Below, one piece after another: positions 39,609 through 50,777 of a DNA stretch of 64,000 nucleotides (the first letter of the stretch is position 1; each line of letters begins with the position of its first letter). The notes under the pieces were generated by a model that was given only the letters and a program-made list of their open reading frames with translations, was not told the origin of the DNA and ran no database searches. The stretch covers positions 3,779,001-3,843,000 of the forward strand of contig NZ_CP104205.1 of the NCBI RefSeq assembly GCF_025244665.1, written 5' to 3'. Source of the DNA: Maribacter litopenaei. GTDB lineage: Bacteria; Bacteroidota; Bacteroidia; Flavobacteriales; Flavobacteriaceae. Both the position numbers and the translations under genes were made by a program.

Positions 39609-41980
39609 ATGATAAGACACATTTTAATCACCATTTTTTGTTTTTTTAGCTTTTACTCAATTCCGGCACAAGAAAATAACCTTTCGGATTTAAAAATAGG
39701 GGATATCATGAAAGGCGATGACTTTATCGGACATCGGCCTTCCAATGTTTTTTGGGCTGTAGACCAATCCGCAATTTATTTTAATTGGAATCCGGAGATG
39801 GCATTCAGCGATTCACTTTACGGCTATAACCTAGGCAAAAAGAATATAGAGAAAATTGATTTTTTGGAAGCGGAAAAGCTCCCTTCCACAAGAAAAGTAG
39901 ACCATCCAAGCCTTAATAAATCTGTATATGCAAAGAATGGGGATATTTTTATTTTGGATAATACAACAGGTAAAACCTTGGCCATAACCAATACCAAGGA
40001 GCGGGAATCCAATCCTCATTTTACGGACAATGATAAAAAGGTGGCCTTCATTAATGGATCAAATGTTTTTACTTGGGATATGGAGACCGGAGTATTGGAG
40101 CAGAGAACCGATTTTGTGGACAAATTGGAGGAAGAACCCAAAAGGAGCACAAAGGACGAGTGGTTATATCAAGATCAATTGGAGCTGTTTGGAGTACTTC
40201 GGGAAAGAAAGGAAAAAAGGGAGTTGGGAGAGACCATCAATAAAACACTGGAGGTCTTCGAGCCGTTACCAATAGCTACAGGTAGTAAAAGGGTGGTCAA
40301 CCAAATGATCTCTCCGAATGGTCGTTTTGTGACCTACGTATTAATGGATAGCAAAAAAAATAAAAACACCATGGTTCCCCATTTTGTAACAGAATCCGGG
40401 TATACTGAGGAACAGACGACACGTACAAAAGTGGGGGACGAATTGCCCAAATATGAAATGTTCGTGTACGATACCCAAAAAAGAACCAAATACCCGGTTG
40501 TGTTGGATAGCCTAGAAGGCTTGAACGAAGTTCCGTAATTCATGAACGACTATCCGGACAAAAGCTATGAAATTGAAAACCCTATAGGTAGGATAAGCAA
40601 TCCCACATGGCACCCAGGATGGAGGCAAGGCCATATTGGACATCCAAGCCAATAATTATAAGAACCGATGGCTAGTTCTTTTGGATGCGGAAACAGGAAC
40701 AATTGAACTGTTGGATCGCCAGCATGACGAAGCCTGGATAGCGGGCCCAGGAATTACCGGTTGGTTTGATGGAGGTGATTTGGGTTGGATGCCCGACGGA
40801 AAAAACATATGGTATAAATCTGAAAAAACAGGCTATTCCCATCTGTATACCATGGATATGAACGGTAAAAACAAAAAGGCCCTTACCTCGGGAGATTTTG
40901 AAATTTATGATCCCTTTATCTCCAAGGATAAAAAACGATGGTACTTCACGGCCAATATAAATCATCCAGGAGACCGTCAATTTTATTCCATGCCATTGAA
41001 AGGCGGAAAAATACAGCAATTGACACAATGGGAGGGAAGGAATGATGTATCACTTTCGCCGGATGAGAAGCAAATGGCCATCCTCTATTCCTATTCCAAT
41101 AGGCCAACGGAGCTGTATCTTCAGGGCAATCCAATTTTTGGTAAAAACTCAGAACCTGTGGAAATAACCAAATCCAATACTACTGAGTTTGAAGCCTATG
41201 ATTGGAAGGATCCAGTAAATTATTACGTTTTCCGCTTCCGATGGGGCAGAGGTACATGCCAGGCTATATACTCCCACTTCAGAGGTAAAAAATAATGCCG
41301 CTGTCATTTTTGTTCACGGCGCGGGCTATCTACAAAACGCACATAAATGGTGGAGTTCCTATTACAGGGAATATATGTTCCACAATCTTTTAGTGGATAA
41401 TGGATATGTAGTATTGGACATAGACTATAGAGGAAGTGCCGGTTATGGTAGGGATTGGCGAACTGGTATTTATCGCCATATGGGAGGTAAGGACTTGTCT
41501 GATCAAGTAGATGGAGCCAACTTCTTAGTAGAAAATTATGGGGTAGACTCGGATAAAATAGGTATTTATGGGGGGTCTTATGGTGGCTTTATTACGTTAA
41601 TGGGCATGTTCAACGCACCGGATACTTTTAGCGCTGGAGCTGCCATACGGTCGGTTGGGGATTGGGCAGCTTATAACCACCCCTATACCGCCCATATTTT
41701 AAACACTCCGGTGGAGGATAGTTTAGCCTATAAACGGAGCTCACCCATTTATTTTGCGGAAGGATTGAAAGGTAAATTACTGATTCTACATGGCATGGTG
41801 GACGATAATGTACATTTTCAAGATATGGTGCGACTATCACAGCGATTGATTGAACTGGGCAAGGAAAATTGGGAAATGGCGGTATATCCTGTTGAGCGGC
41901 ACGGATTTGTAGAACCAAGTAGCTGGACTGATGAGTATAAGCGAATTTTTAAATTGTTCCAAGAAACTTTGACGGAATAG
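39609..41980 (+). CDS. S9 family prolyl oligopeptidase / dipeptidyl peptidase IV-like (nonsense change and two frame errors)
   Basis: Secreted serine peptidase of about 790 residues: signal peptide ([21 protein letters not shown]), N-terminal beta-propeller of the DPP4 type, and a C-terminal alpha/beta hydrolase domain with the nucleophile in [13 protein letters not shown], the acid in [12 protein letters not shown] and the histidine in VERHGF. Breaks: TAA at 40536-40538 (CCGTAA for [19 protein letters not shown]), 40614 (CCAGGAT for [19 protein letters not shown]) and near 41231. It cleaves dipeptides or oligopeptides at proline-type sites in the periplasm. The next gene begins two bases after the stop. 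Confidence 0.9.
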
Positions 41981-41982
41981 AA

Positions 41983-42510
41983 ATGCCAAATTTCGCGAAA
42001 CTTGAATTTGTACCATGTCAATCGACAGACGTGGAGGTATTAATGTCGGTTTCAAGGACTACTTTTTCAGATGCATTTCAAGATCAAAACAATCCGGACG
42101 ACTTTGCATCATATTTAGAGAAAGCCTTTTCCAAAGAACAATTAACATTGGAATTGGAAAATCCACAAACACAATTTTATTTCGTGTATTTGGAAGGGAA
42201 GCTGGTGGCCTATTTCAAGCTCAACTGCGGCGATGCCCAAACTGATGTAAAGCAGGAGGATTGTACCGAGCTAGAGCGTATTTATGTATTAAAAGCCTTC
42301 CAAGGAAGACAATTGGGCAATCAAATAGTGCAATGGATAAAGGATAAGGTCGAGAGTGATAAAAAATCATTTATGTGGTTGGGTGTATGGGAGAAAAACC
42401 CTCGGGCTATTGCATTTTATGAGCGACACGGCTTTTATAAATTTGGAAGCCATCCCTACTACATTGGGAATGACAAACAAACCGATTGGTTAATGAGATA
42501 CGATTTTTAA
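41983..42510 (+). CDS. GNAT-family N-acetyltransferase
   Basis: A 175-residue GNAT protein. Acetyl-CoA binding motif A is RIYVLKAFQGRQLGNQIVQWI, motif B is ENPRAIAFYERHGFYKFGSHPY (W-x-KNPRAIAFYERxGF). It acetylates an amine on a small molecule or protein; the substrate is unknown. It starts two bases after the S9 peptidase stop and is followed after 19 bases by a serine hydrolase. Confidence 0.9.
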   Translation: MPNFAKLEFVPCQSTDVEVLMSVSRTTFSDAFQDQNNPDDFASYLEKAFSKEQLTLELENPQTQFYFVYLEGKLVAYFKLNCGDAQTDVKQEDCTELERIYVLKAFQGRQLGNQIVQWIKDKVESDKKSFMWLGVWEKNPRAIAFYERHGFYKFGSHPYYIGNDKQTDWLMRYDF

Positions 42511-42529
42511 AACAGTTAAATTCATACCT

Positions 42530-43680
42530 ATGAATAGATACATGTCCATTTTGGCCAGCTTATTATTTTCCTATGTTTTACATGCACAGGAATATTACTT
42601 TCCGGAACGGAATGCTATTTGGAAACAAAAGAGCCCAAGAGAGTATAGCATCGATCAGGGTAAGCTACAAGCAGCTATTGATTTTGCAGAAGCAAATGAA
42701 TATTCCGGTTCCGAGACCTTAGAATTGCCATTTTAAAGGGATTTGAAAGGGAGCCTTTTCACGAAATTTTAGGGCCAACAAAGAAGAGGGGCGATCCTGC
42801 AGGAATGATTCTTAAAAATGGCTATGTAATTGCACAGTGGGGCGACATAAAGCGAGTAGATATGACTTTTAGTGTCACTAAAAGTTTTTTGAGCACCACA
42901 GCAGGTTTGGCTTTGGACAAAGGGCTGATTTCGTCCACCCAAGATAAGGCAGGTGATTATATTTGGGATGGGACCTTTGGTGGGGAACATAATTCTAAAA
43001 TTACTTGGAAACACCTGCTACAGCAGAATTCAGCATGGTCTCGCGAATTATGGGGAGGAAAGGACTGGGCAGACCGCCCGCCGCGGGAAGGCGATATTGA
43101 TGACTGGAAATTTGAAAAACCAAGTGAGCCTGGCACGTTTATGGAATATAATGACGTACGGGCGAATGTACTCGCCTACGCCTTAACCCATGTATGGCGA
43201 AAGCCGCTTCCACAGGTACTCAAGGAAAACGTAATGGATCCCATTGGAGCCAGTACAACTTGGAGATGGCACGGATACGACCATGCCTGGATCGAGATCG
43301 ATGGAATTAATATGAAGTCCGTAACTGGAGGTGGACACTCAGGAGCAGGAATGTTTATTAGCACTGAAGATATGGCACGTTTTGGGCTGTTGTTTCTCAA
43401 TAATGGAAAATGGCAAGAAAAGCAATTGATTAGTGGGAAATGGATCAAAGAGGCTATAACGCCCTCAATTCCAAATATTAATTATGGGTACATGTGGTGG
43501 CTTAATAAAAAAGGGGATAGACATTGGGAAGGGTTGTCCGAAAACATATACTATGCGGCAGGTTTTGGAGGAAATTTTATCGTTATTCATAAAGAAAACG
43601 ACATGGTTGTAGTCACTCGGTGGTTAGAACCCAATAAAATAGGGGAATTTATGTCCAAATTAAAAGGCGCACTGGATTAA
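42530..43680 (+). CDS. serine hydrolase, beta-lactamase family class C-like (frame error)
   Basis: Secreted protein of about 383 residues with a signal peptide ending HAQ. Class C-like features: SxxK in FSVTKSF, YxN-type site in MEYNDVRAN and the HSGAG triad (GGGHSGAGMFISTEDMARFG). Such proteins are usually esterases or D-aminopeptidases, not antibiotic-inactivating enzymes. The frame breaks at 42712 (TCCGAGACC for TCCGGAGACC), after which DLRIAILKGFEREPFHEILGPTKKR leads into the main frame. Its stop overlaps the convergent aminotransferase stop by a few bases. Confidence 0.88.
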
Positions 43681-44823
43681 AGAGAGCATAAAATATCAAT
43701 AGCTTTTTCTAAAGATTCTTTCTTTTTTGCAAAGCAAAATCTGAGTACTTTGTCATCCCTGTCGCCTACATTGAACGAGGATATGGGGATACTTGCCAAT
43801 TTGTGCATTCACTATGAGCCTTTTGGCAAATTTGGCATCAGATTCGTTCGTTATGGATGTATAGTCCAAAAGTTGGAAATACGTTCCTTGGGAAGGCGTA
43901 AACTGAAATTTGCTCCCTCTTAGACCTTTTAGGAAGAAATCCCGCTTCTTTTGATAAAAATCATTGAGACCAAGATAGTGTTCGGGATTTCTTAGATATG
44001 TTGCCAATGCTCTTTGCACGGGATGGTCAACACAGAATACAGCGAATTGATGCACCTTTCTAAACTCCTCCATGAGATTTGCTGGCGCTGCACAATAGCC
44101 CATCTTCCAACCTGTGACATGAAAGGTTTTACCAAAAGAGGCACATACGAAACTCCGTTCGGCCAAACCTGGAAATTTGGATACACTTTGGTGTTGAAGA
44201 CCGTCAAAAACAATATGTTCGTACACTTCATCACTTAGCACCAAAATATTAGTGTCTTTGAGGATTTCCTGTAACCGCAGCATGTCGCTTTCTAAAAGTA
44301 TTTTTCCACTAGGATTATGAGGTGTATTGATAATCACCATTTTTGTTTTTTGGGTGATTTTGGTTTTCAATGCGTCCCAGTCAATATTGTAATCTGGGGC
44401 ATCCATTTGAAGAAAAATAGGAATACCACCATTAAGTTCGATGGCGGGCTCATAGCAGTCATAGGCGGGTTTTATCACAATTACCTCGTCACCTGGATGA
44501 ATAAACGCCGTGATAGCGGTATAAATAGCCTGGGTGGCACCAACCGTTATGGTAATTTCATTATCCGGATGGTATTGCTGTCCATGAAGGGATTCTATTT
44601 TTTCCGAAATAAGTTCCCTCAGACCGAAATAGCCCTGCATGGGCGCATATTGGTTAAACCCTTTCTTCATGGCATCATCGACCAACGAAATAAGGTGTGG
44701 ATCAGCTTCAAAATTTGGAAACCCTTGAGATAGATCCAAAGCATCATGTTCACGTGCCAAATTACCTACCGTAGTGAAGATGGTGGTTTTTACGTTCGGA
44801 AGCTTGGATTGAAATGTATTCAT
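43677..44823 (-). CDS. PLP-dependent methionine aminotransferase-like, class I/II (frame error near C-terminus)
   Basis: A 381-residue fold-type I aminotransferase close to the YbdL/kynurenine aminotransferase group. Visible: LSQGFPNFEAD, VGATQAIYTAI, NTPHNPSGK, the PLP lysine in SFGKTFHVTGWKMGYC. The start MNTFQSKLPN at 44823 (or MNSMNTF at 44832) fits the family. Near 43790 the frame shifts (ATTGGCAAG for ATTGCAAG); the corrected end reads ASIPISSFNVGDRDD then RFCFAKKKESLEKA and stops at 43677. Likely role: transamination of methionine keto acid in salvage (inference). Confidence 0.9.
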
Positions 44824-44857
44824 TGAATTCATCGGTATAAAAATAGAAATAAAAAAA

Positions 44858-44880
44858 GCCCGAGTAGCGACTCGGGCCTT
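44858..44880 (-). terminator. terminator of the PfpI-like gene
   Basis: Stem GCCCGAG / CTCGGGC with a 6-base loop; the T-run (seven T) is on the minus strand, 23 bases after the DJ-1/PfpI stop. Confidence 0.85.
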
Positions 44881-44902
44881 CATAAACAACTAAACTAAAA
44901 AA

Positions 44903-45449
44903 TTAAGCATGTTGCTCTTGGTGTTTACCTTCCTTGATTTCCTCGACTAATTTCGAGTTAAAGGCAGGCAAATCTTGTGGATTTCTGCTGGTTACAAAAC
45001 CTTCATCCACGACAACTTCCTTATCTACCCATTTAGCTCCTGCATTGATTAAATCATCTTTAATGGAACTGAATGAGGTCAAGGTTCGTCCTTTCACTAC
45101 ATCGGCACTAATCAATAACTGTGGTGCGTGACATATGGCAGCTACGGGTTTCTTTGCGCTGAAAAAATCTCTAACAAAAATTAGGGCATCCTCGTTTCTT
45201 CTCAACATATCAGGATTTATGACTCCACCTGGTAATACCAAAGCATTATAGTCATCAGATTTGGCTTCATTTAAGGTTCTATCTACTTTGTAACTGTTGG
45301 ACCAGTTTCCATCAGACCAACCTTTTATCTCTCCATTTTCTCGGACTTACTATGTCCACTTTGAAACCTTCTTTTTCCATAGCTTCTTTTGGAGACTTTA
45401 ATTCACTTTCTTCAAATCCATGTGTTGCTAAAATTGCAATCCTCTTCAT
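44903..45449 (-). CDS. DJ-1/PfpI family protein, YhbO-like (frame error)
   Basis: A 181-residue type 1 glutamine amidotransferase-like protein. N-terminus KRIAILATHGFEESELKSPKEA and the nucleophilic cysteine in AAICHAPQLLISA are typical; C-terminus is short and acidic. Members act as deglycases or stress chaperones. The frame breaks at 45339-45345: the coding strand has CCGAGAAAAT, and CCGGAAAAT gives IVSPENGEIKGWSDGNW and joins the main frame. Confidence 0.9.
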
Positions 45450-45573
45450 TATATTTTTTTTTAGGTTAATAACTTAATTCATCTTTAATATAATAAAAAG
45501 AGGACGTAATTGCCGTTAATGCCTTATTAAATAAGGACTCAAGAAGGTTAAAGGTCTCTTAAACCCACTGGTA

Positions 45574-46053
45574 TTATGACCGTAACTCTGTTTGGGATAA
45601 ATGTTGAAGAACAAGGGATAGACATCGGTCGAGTTCTTTTTTCACTTCACTTTCCCAAAATCTAAAAATGGTATAACCCAGTCGTTCCAATTCTTGGTTT
45701 ACCTCCTGATCACGTTGTATGTTTCGTTCGATTTTAGCAATCCAAAATTCACGATTAGTTTTAATCTTTGGTTTGCGTTCTTCCCAATTATAGCCGTGCC
45801 AGTATTCACCGTCAATGAATATCACGGTTTTGTACTTTTTTAAGGCGATGTCGGGTTTACCAATCAATTTTTTATAGTCTACTCTATATCTATATCCCGC
45901 TGCATATAAGGCCTTTCTAAACGCCAATTCTCGCTTGGTATTCTTTCCACGAATCTTGCTCATGATTTTGGAACGTTGTGGCGTGGTGTAGAATCCGGAT
46001 TCTTCGTTAAATCGAGGGACTTTAATACGCTCTTCGGAATATTCTTTCGACAT
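45574..46053 (-). CDS. vsr: very short patch repair (Vsr) endonuclease, orphan
   Basis: A 159-residue DNA nicking enzyme that recognises T:G mismatches arising from deamination of 5-methylcytosine. The family opening TTPQRSKIMSKIRGKNTKRELAFRKALYAAGYRYRVD, the catalytic VIFIDGEYWHGYNW (Asp, His) and IERNIQRDQEVNQELERLGYTIFRFWE are all present. Vsr genes normally accompany a C5-cytosine methyltransferase, but none is encoded in this window. The start at 46053 lies just after the sdh terminator. This gene bears on the CCGGA sequence anomalies described in the findings. Confidence 0.93.
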   Translation of the reverse strand: MSKEYSEERIKVPRFNEESGFYTTPQRSKIMSKIRGKNTKRELAFRKALYAAGYRYRVDYKKLIGKPDIALKKYKTVIFIDGEYWHGYNWEERKPKIKTNREFWIAKIERNIQRDQEVNQELERLGYTIFRFWESEVKKELDRCLSLVLQHLSQTELRS

Positions 46054-46065
46054 TCCTTAAAAATA

Positions 46066-46097
46066 AAAAATCCCGTTCCGAAAGGAGCGGGATTTTA
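46066..46097 (-). terminator. terminator of the sdh operon
   Basis: Long stem AAAATCCCGTTCC / GGAGCGGGATTTT with a GAAA tetraloop, T-rich on the minus strand, 23 bases after sdhB and 13 bases before the vsr start. Confidence 0.9.
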
Positions 46098-46119
46098 AGA
46101 AACTTTATGAGGTATTTGT

Positions 46120-46866
46120 TTAATCCTTGATATTGGCAGAAAGGTATTCCCTATTCATCCGGGCAATGTTTTCTAAGGATATTCCTTTTGGACATTCTAT
46201 TTCACAAGCCCCTGTATTGGTGCAATTACCAAAACCTTCTAAATCCATTTGAGCGACCATATTCTTTACACGATCCACCGCTTCAATACGGCCTTGAGGT
46301 AATAAGGCATATTGAGAAACTTTGGCACCCACGAATAACATGGCAGAAGCATTTTTACAACTTGCTACACAGGCTCCACATCCAATACATGTTGCGGCAT
46401 CCATAGCTTCGTCAGCGGCATATTTGGAAATAGGAATAGCATTGGCATCTTGGGTATTTCCGTAAGTATTCACGGAGATATACCCCCCGGCATGCTGTAT
46501 ACGATCAAATGAACTACGATCCACTACTAAATCCTTAATGACAGGAAAAGCCTTGGCCCTAAATGGTTCAATAGTTATGGTATCGCCATCCTTGAACATT
46601 CGCATATGTAATTGACAAGTGGTAATACCTCTATCAGGACCATGTGCTTCACCGTTTATGAACATGGAACAAGAGCCGCAGATACCTTCCCTACAATCAT
46701 GGTCGAAAGCCACAGGCTCTTTTCCCTCGCTGATCAATTGCTCGTTTAGCACATCCATCATTTCAAGGAAAGACATGTGTTCAGAAATATCAGAAACCTT
46801 GTAATCGACCATGGATCCTTTATCCTTTGGTCCTTTTTGTCTCCAAATTTTTAAAGTCAGATTCAT
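46120..46866 (-). CDS. sdhB: succinate dehydrogenase/fumarate reductase iron-sulfur subunit
   Basis: A 248-residue subunit carrying three clusters. 2Fe-2S ligands: CREGICGSC and the later CQLHMRMF; the cluster-binding cysteines [11 protein letters not shown] and [15 protein letters not shown] serve the 4Fe-4S and 3Fe-4S centres. It passes electrons from the SdhA flavin to menaquinone. The frame is intact. It follows sdhA by 35 bases in the order sdhC-A-B. Confidence 0.95.
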   Translation of the reverse strand: MNLTLKIWRQKGPKDKGSMVDYKVSDISEHMSFLEMMDVLNEQLISEGKEPVAFDHDCREGICGSCSMFINGEAHGPDRGITTCQLHMRMFKDGDTITIEPFRAKAFPVIKDLVVDRSSFDRIQHAGGYISVNTYGNTQDANAIPISKYAADEAMDAATCIGCGACVASCKNASAMLFVGAKVSQYALLPQGRIEAVDRVKNMVAQMDLEGFGNCTNTGACEIECPKGISLENIARMNREYLSANIKD

Positions 46867-46901
46867 ATTTTTTAGTTTTTATAAGAACTTCAGTAAAATT
46901 C

Positions 46902-48917
46902 TTATTTGTAACTTCTTTGTTTTAATTCTATTTCGTTGAACTCAAGTTGTTCCTTATGTAGGACGGCATCTGAAGGTTCTCCTTTAAACTCCCATGCGGA
47001 TACAAAAGCAAACTCGGCATCATTACGTTTGGCCTCTCCTTTTTGCTCCCCGTCCTCTTCCACGGACTCTTCCCTAAAGTGACCTCCACACGATTCTTCG
47101 CGAACCAAGGCATCCTTTGCAAATAATTCGCCCAGTTCAAGGAAATCGGCAACCCTTCCGGCTTTTTCCAATTCACTGTTCAATTCATCGGCAGAACCGG
47201 GTACACTTACATTCTTGTAAAAATCTTCACGTAATGCCTTTATTTCTGCAGCAGCTTCCTTCAGTCCCTCCGCATTTCTAGACATACCACATTTGTTCCA
47301 CATGATATTGCCTAGACGCTTGTGGTAGTAATCAACGGAATGGCTACCCTTATTGTTGATGAAGAAATCGATACGGTCTTTAACCGATTTTTCTGCTTCT
47401 TCGAACTCAGGTGTGTCTGTTGGTATTTTACCCGTTCTAATCTCATGGGATAAATAGTCTCCTATAGTATAAGGTAGTACAAAATAACCATCCGCTAGCC
47501 CTTGCATAAGTGCTGAGGCCCCCAATCTGTTGGCACCGTGATCTGAGAAATTCGCTTCCCCGATGGCATAACATCCAGGAATGGTCGTCATTAAATTGTA
47601 ATCTACCCAAATACCACCCATAGTATAATGTACGGCCGGATATATCATCATTGGGGTTTCGTACGGATTCTCGTCCACGATTTTTTCGTACATCTGAAAA
47701 AGGTTCCCATATTTGGCTTCAACAATGCCCTTACCTAATTCATAAATTTTGGCATCGGTCGGGTTTTGAATACCGTGAATCTTCGCTTGCTCCTTTCCAT
47801 ATCTTGTAATGGCCGAAGCAAAATCCAAATACACAGCTTCCCCGGTAGCGTTAACACCATATCCAGCATCACACCTCTCTTTAGCTGCTCTAGAAGCAAC
47901 ATCCCTTGGAACTAGGTTACCAAAAGCAGGGTATCGACGCTCCAAGTAATAATCCCTTTCATCCTCGCTTAAATCCGTTGGTTTTTTATGTCCTTCCCGG
48001 ATGGCCTTTACATCTTCAATATTTTTTGGAACCCATATCCTACCATCGTTTCTTAGGGATTCTGACATCAACGTCAATTTTGATTGATAGTCCCCAGATC
48101 TAGGTATACAGGTTGGGTGAATTTGCGTATAACAAGGATTGGCAAAAAATGCCCCTTTCTTATGTATTTTCCATGCTGCGGTTGCGTTGGATCCCATAGC
48201 ATTGGTAGAAAGGAAATATACATTTCCATAACCTCCGGAGGCTATGACCACGGCATGGGCGGAATGCCTTTCCAATTTTCCAGTTACCAAATCCCTTGCA
48301 ATAATTCCACGGGCTTTACCGTCTACCTTTACGATATCCAACATTTCATGTCGGTTGAAAGGCGTAATCTTTCCTCTTGCAATTTGCCTGTTCATGGCAG
48401 AGTAAGCACCCAACAATAGCTGCTGACCCGTTTGCCCCTTTGCATAAAAAGTCCTAGAGACCAATACGCCCCCAAAAGAACGGTTGTCCAACAAACCGCC
48501 ATAATCACGGGCAAAAGGAACACCTTGGGCCACACATTGATCTATAATGTTGGCAGACACCTCGGCTAGACGATAGACGTTGGCCTCGCGAGAACGGTAA
48601 TCCCCCCTTTAACGGTATCATAAAACAACCTGTAAACAGAGTCACCGTCACCTTGATAATTCTTTGCGGCATTAATACCACCCTGTGCTGCAATTGAGTG
48701 TGCCCGGCGGGGAGAATCTTGGTAACAAAAGGTTTTTACATTGTACCCCAATTCGGCCAGGGTAGCCGCCGCTGAACCTCCTGCCAAACCGGTACCCACA
48801 ACGATAACATCGATGTTTCTTTTGTTAGCAGGATTCACTAGATTAATATAGTCCTTATAGTCTGATTCACTTCGTTTTCAACGGACCCTTAGGTACTTTT
48901 GAGTCTAATACAGACAT
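46902..48917 (-). CDS. sdhA: succinate dehydrogenase flavoprotein subunit (two frame errors)
   Basis: Catalytic FAD subunit, 671 residues restored. FAD fold [22 protein letters not shown], the histidine for covalent FAD in [17 protein letters not shown], and active-site stretches ([39 protein letters not shown]) are visible. The start [16 protein letters not shown] at 48917 is followed by a TGA and a shift before [19 protein letters not shown] second break near 48602 is in a G run (six G for seven) before [21 protein letters not shown]. The 671-residue length is normal for the Bacteroidota type. Confidence 0.95.
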
Positions 48918-48929
48918 AAGTATTTGGTA

Positions 48930-49604
48930 TTAATGATTAAAATGATGATAAAGAGCAATAATTATAAATCCTAAAGGCAATAGAATCGCATACGCCTTAC
49001 CAAAAGTTTGTAGTTTATTTCTTCTCATGGAACCAACGCCAGCAGATTGAAATGCGGAGCTAAAACCATGCATAAGGTGGAGTGATAAAAACACAAATGC
49101 TACAATATAGGCTCCAACCCTTAGTGGGCTCACGAATTTATGCGTTAGTTCTTCGTAGTAACGGTATCCTCCATCCGGTAATAATCCGGACATATCTCCT
49201 TCTATATACTTTGTGTTAATTTCAGGAATCCAAAAATCGATAAAGTGTAATACTAAGAATGCCAAAATGGCCAAACCGGAATAAATCATATTTCTGCTCA
49301 TCCAAGATGAGTTGGCCCCACCATTGTTTTTGGCATACTTTTTTACACGAGCTCCTCTGTTCTTGGCTTCTAGAATGAAACCCATAACGAAGTGATAAAT
49401 AACGCCAAAAATTAAAACGGGTTGAAAAATATACTGGATAAGCCAAAAAGTGCCCATAAAATGGGAGGCCTCGTTAAAGGCATTCGCACTGAAAACCGAT
49501 AAGATGTTAATGGCAAAATGCTGAAGTAGAAAAATCATTAAAAAAAAGGCAGAAAGCGCCATCGCATATTTTCTACCAATCGAAGATTTAAAAAATCCGC
49601 TCAT
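48930..49604 (-). CDS. sdhC: succinate dehydrogenase cytochrome b558 subunit
   Basis: A 224-residue membrane anchor with five helices that binds two haems b and the quinone (B-type complex II). Haem-ligand histidines appear in LLQHFAINIL, GVIYHFVMGFILE, LVLHFIDFW and LSLHLMHGFSSAFQS. First gene of sdhCAB, transcribed from the promoter at 49626-49656. Confidence 0.94.
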   Translation of the reverse strand: MSGFFKSSIGRKYAMALSAFFLMIFLLQHFAINILSVFSANAFNEASHFMGTFWLIQYIFQPVLIFGVIYHFVMGFILEAKNRGARVKKYAKNNGGANSSWMSRNMIYSGLAILAFLVLHFIDFWIPEINTKYIEGDMSGLLPDGGYRYYEELTHKFVSPLRVGAYIVAFVFLSLHLMHGFSSAFQSAGVGSMRRNKLQTFGKAYAILLPLGFIIIALYHHFNH

Positions 49605-49625
49605 TAGTTGCTAGTTTAATTTGGA

Positions 49626-49656
49626 CAAATTTAAAGCACAGGGCAGTTATTAACAA
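49626..49656 (-). promoter_or_regulatory. sdhCAB promoter
   Basis: On the minus strand: TTG, a 20-base spacer, then TAAATTTG (plus coordinates 49654-49656 and 49626-49633), a full Bacteroidota-type promoter, 21 bases before the sdhC ATG. Confidence 0.7.
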
Positions 49657-49845
49657 GTTTTCAAGAACCTAAGTAAGCTTATTTAGACCCATTTTAAGAA
49701 TGCTTTGATTTCTGTTTAAAATGCTCTTATGAAAAAGTGGATTTGAGTGGTTTTCCTTAAACAAAAAAGAACAATTAAATTCCTCAAATTTTATGTCATT
49801 TTATTCCAAACATAAAAGAAGGATGGATAGTTTTTAAAATAAAAA

Positions 49846-50286
49846 TCAAATGTCTTGATTAATGCCTTTTTTAGTATGATTTTTTATTTGATCTAAGCTC
49901 CATGCAACGGCTGTTTCCAAGTCGGTAAATTGCCGAAGCGACTCTTTAAAGAACATTTTCTCCAAAACGATGCTTGCAAAACTACCTTGTGTAGAACCTA
50001 CAACACTGTAATAGGATAATTGATGCCTATTCTTATAAAATTTTAACCATTCTGTAGGAACTACCGTATAACTGTGTATCCTATTTGAGATATAGGCGAT
50101 GGGCGTTTCCTCGCCAAAGATTTCCTTAGCTGCATCTACCGCTTTTTTAGCCATACTCCAATCAAACACAACACCCTCCTTCATTTCGGAAATGACAAGA
50201 CCATCAAAATAATAAAAGACTCCAAATTCAAACTCCCTTACCTCACGTATCTTTTTAAAGTAAGGAATATCCTTTACAAGTTTCAT
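49846..50286 (-). CDS. hypothetical protein, possible SpoIIAA/STAS-like fold
   Basis: A 146-residue soluble protein without signal peptide or membrane segments. Size and the pattern MAKKAVDAAKEIFGEETPIAYISNRIHSY with a late SFASIVLEKMFFK, FTDLETAVAWSLDQI remind of small STAS/SpoIIAA-like proteins of Flavobacteriaceae, but I cannot assign a family with confidence. Single gene with short AT-rich gaps on both sides. Confidence 0.65.
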   Translation of the reverse strand: MKLVKDIPYFKKIREVREFEFGVFYYFDGLVISEMKEGVVFDWSMAKKAVDAAKEIFGEETPIAYISNRIHSYTVVPTEWLKFYKNRHQLSYYSVVGSTQGSFASIVLEKMFFKESLRQFTDLETAVAWSLDQIKNHTKKGINQDI

Positions 50287-50372
50287 ACGAAGAATTTTAA
50301 GGTCAAATGCCTGTAAATGTAAGGTTTATTTGCGAAATAGAAGGTCAGAAAGCTATCACAATATGAGCATAT

Positions 50373-50762
50373 TTAATTCTCCATATTCTTAAGTTGAATC
50401 TCCAATGCCTTGGTGGATAGTTGCACCTCAATAAAGGAAAGAATCAAGGAAATCATGAATGCCGGAAGACTAATACCGAATACAAGATTGGCCCAAAAGG
50501 TAAGTTGTACATAAATAAGCGACATCGTGATAACCGCCAACAAAAAGCTAAAAATGGCCGTAGCCTGCATATTTTTAATAATGGTCAACCGTTTTTGTAG
50601 TTTTTTTACTTGTAATCCAAGGGATTTGGAACCGGTCTCCTCAAATTTTTGATGTAGTTGACGTATCAATGCGGCAATAGCCAAATAACGGGCGTTATAG
50701 GCCAACATCGTCAATGAAATGGCGGGGAATAGTAATGCTGGAATTCCTAAGGTTAGTTCCAT
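50373..50762 (-). CDS. DUF2721 membrane protein
   Basis: A 129-residue protein with a start typical of DUF2721 (ALLFPAISLTMLAYNARYLA), a central charged coiled segment (KFEETGSKSLGLQVKKLQKRLTIIKNMQ) and two later membrane helices. Function of the family unknown. It lies 15 bases upstream of the end of the first VPS10-like gene, on the same strand. Confidence 0.8.
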   Translation of the reverse strand: MELTLGIPALLFPAISLTMLAYNARYLAIAALIRQLHQKFEETGSKSLGLQVKKLQKRLTIIKNMQATAIFSFLLAVITMSLIYVQLTFWANLVFGISLPAFMISLILSFIEVQLSTKALEIQLKNMEN

Positions 50763-50777
50763 TTTGGATAAAGATTG

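Noticed and set aside
39393..39649. Two short frames after the lipocalin-like gene
   Set aside because: Both run through a strong terminator at 39489-39515 and show no start region of their own; their N-terminal halves belong to the broken lipoprotein gene.
42530..43680. Antibiotic-resistance beta-lactamase
   Set aside because: The motifs fit the class C-like serine hydrolase/esterase family found in many environmental bacteria; nothing points to resistance.
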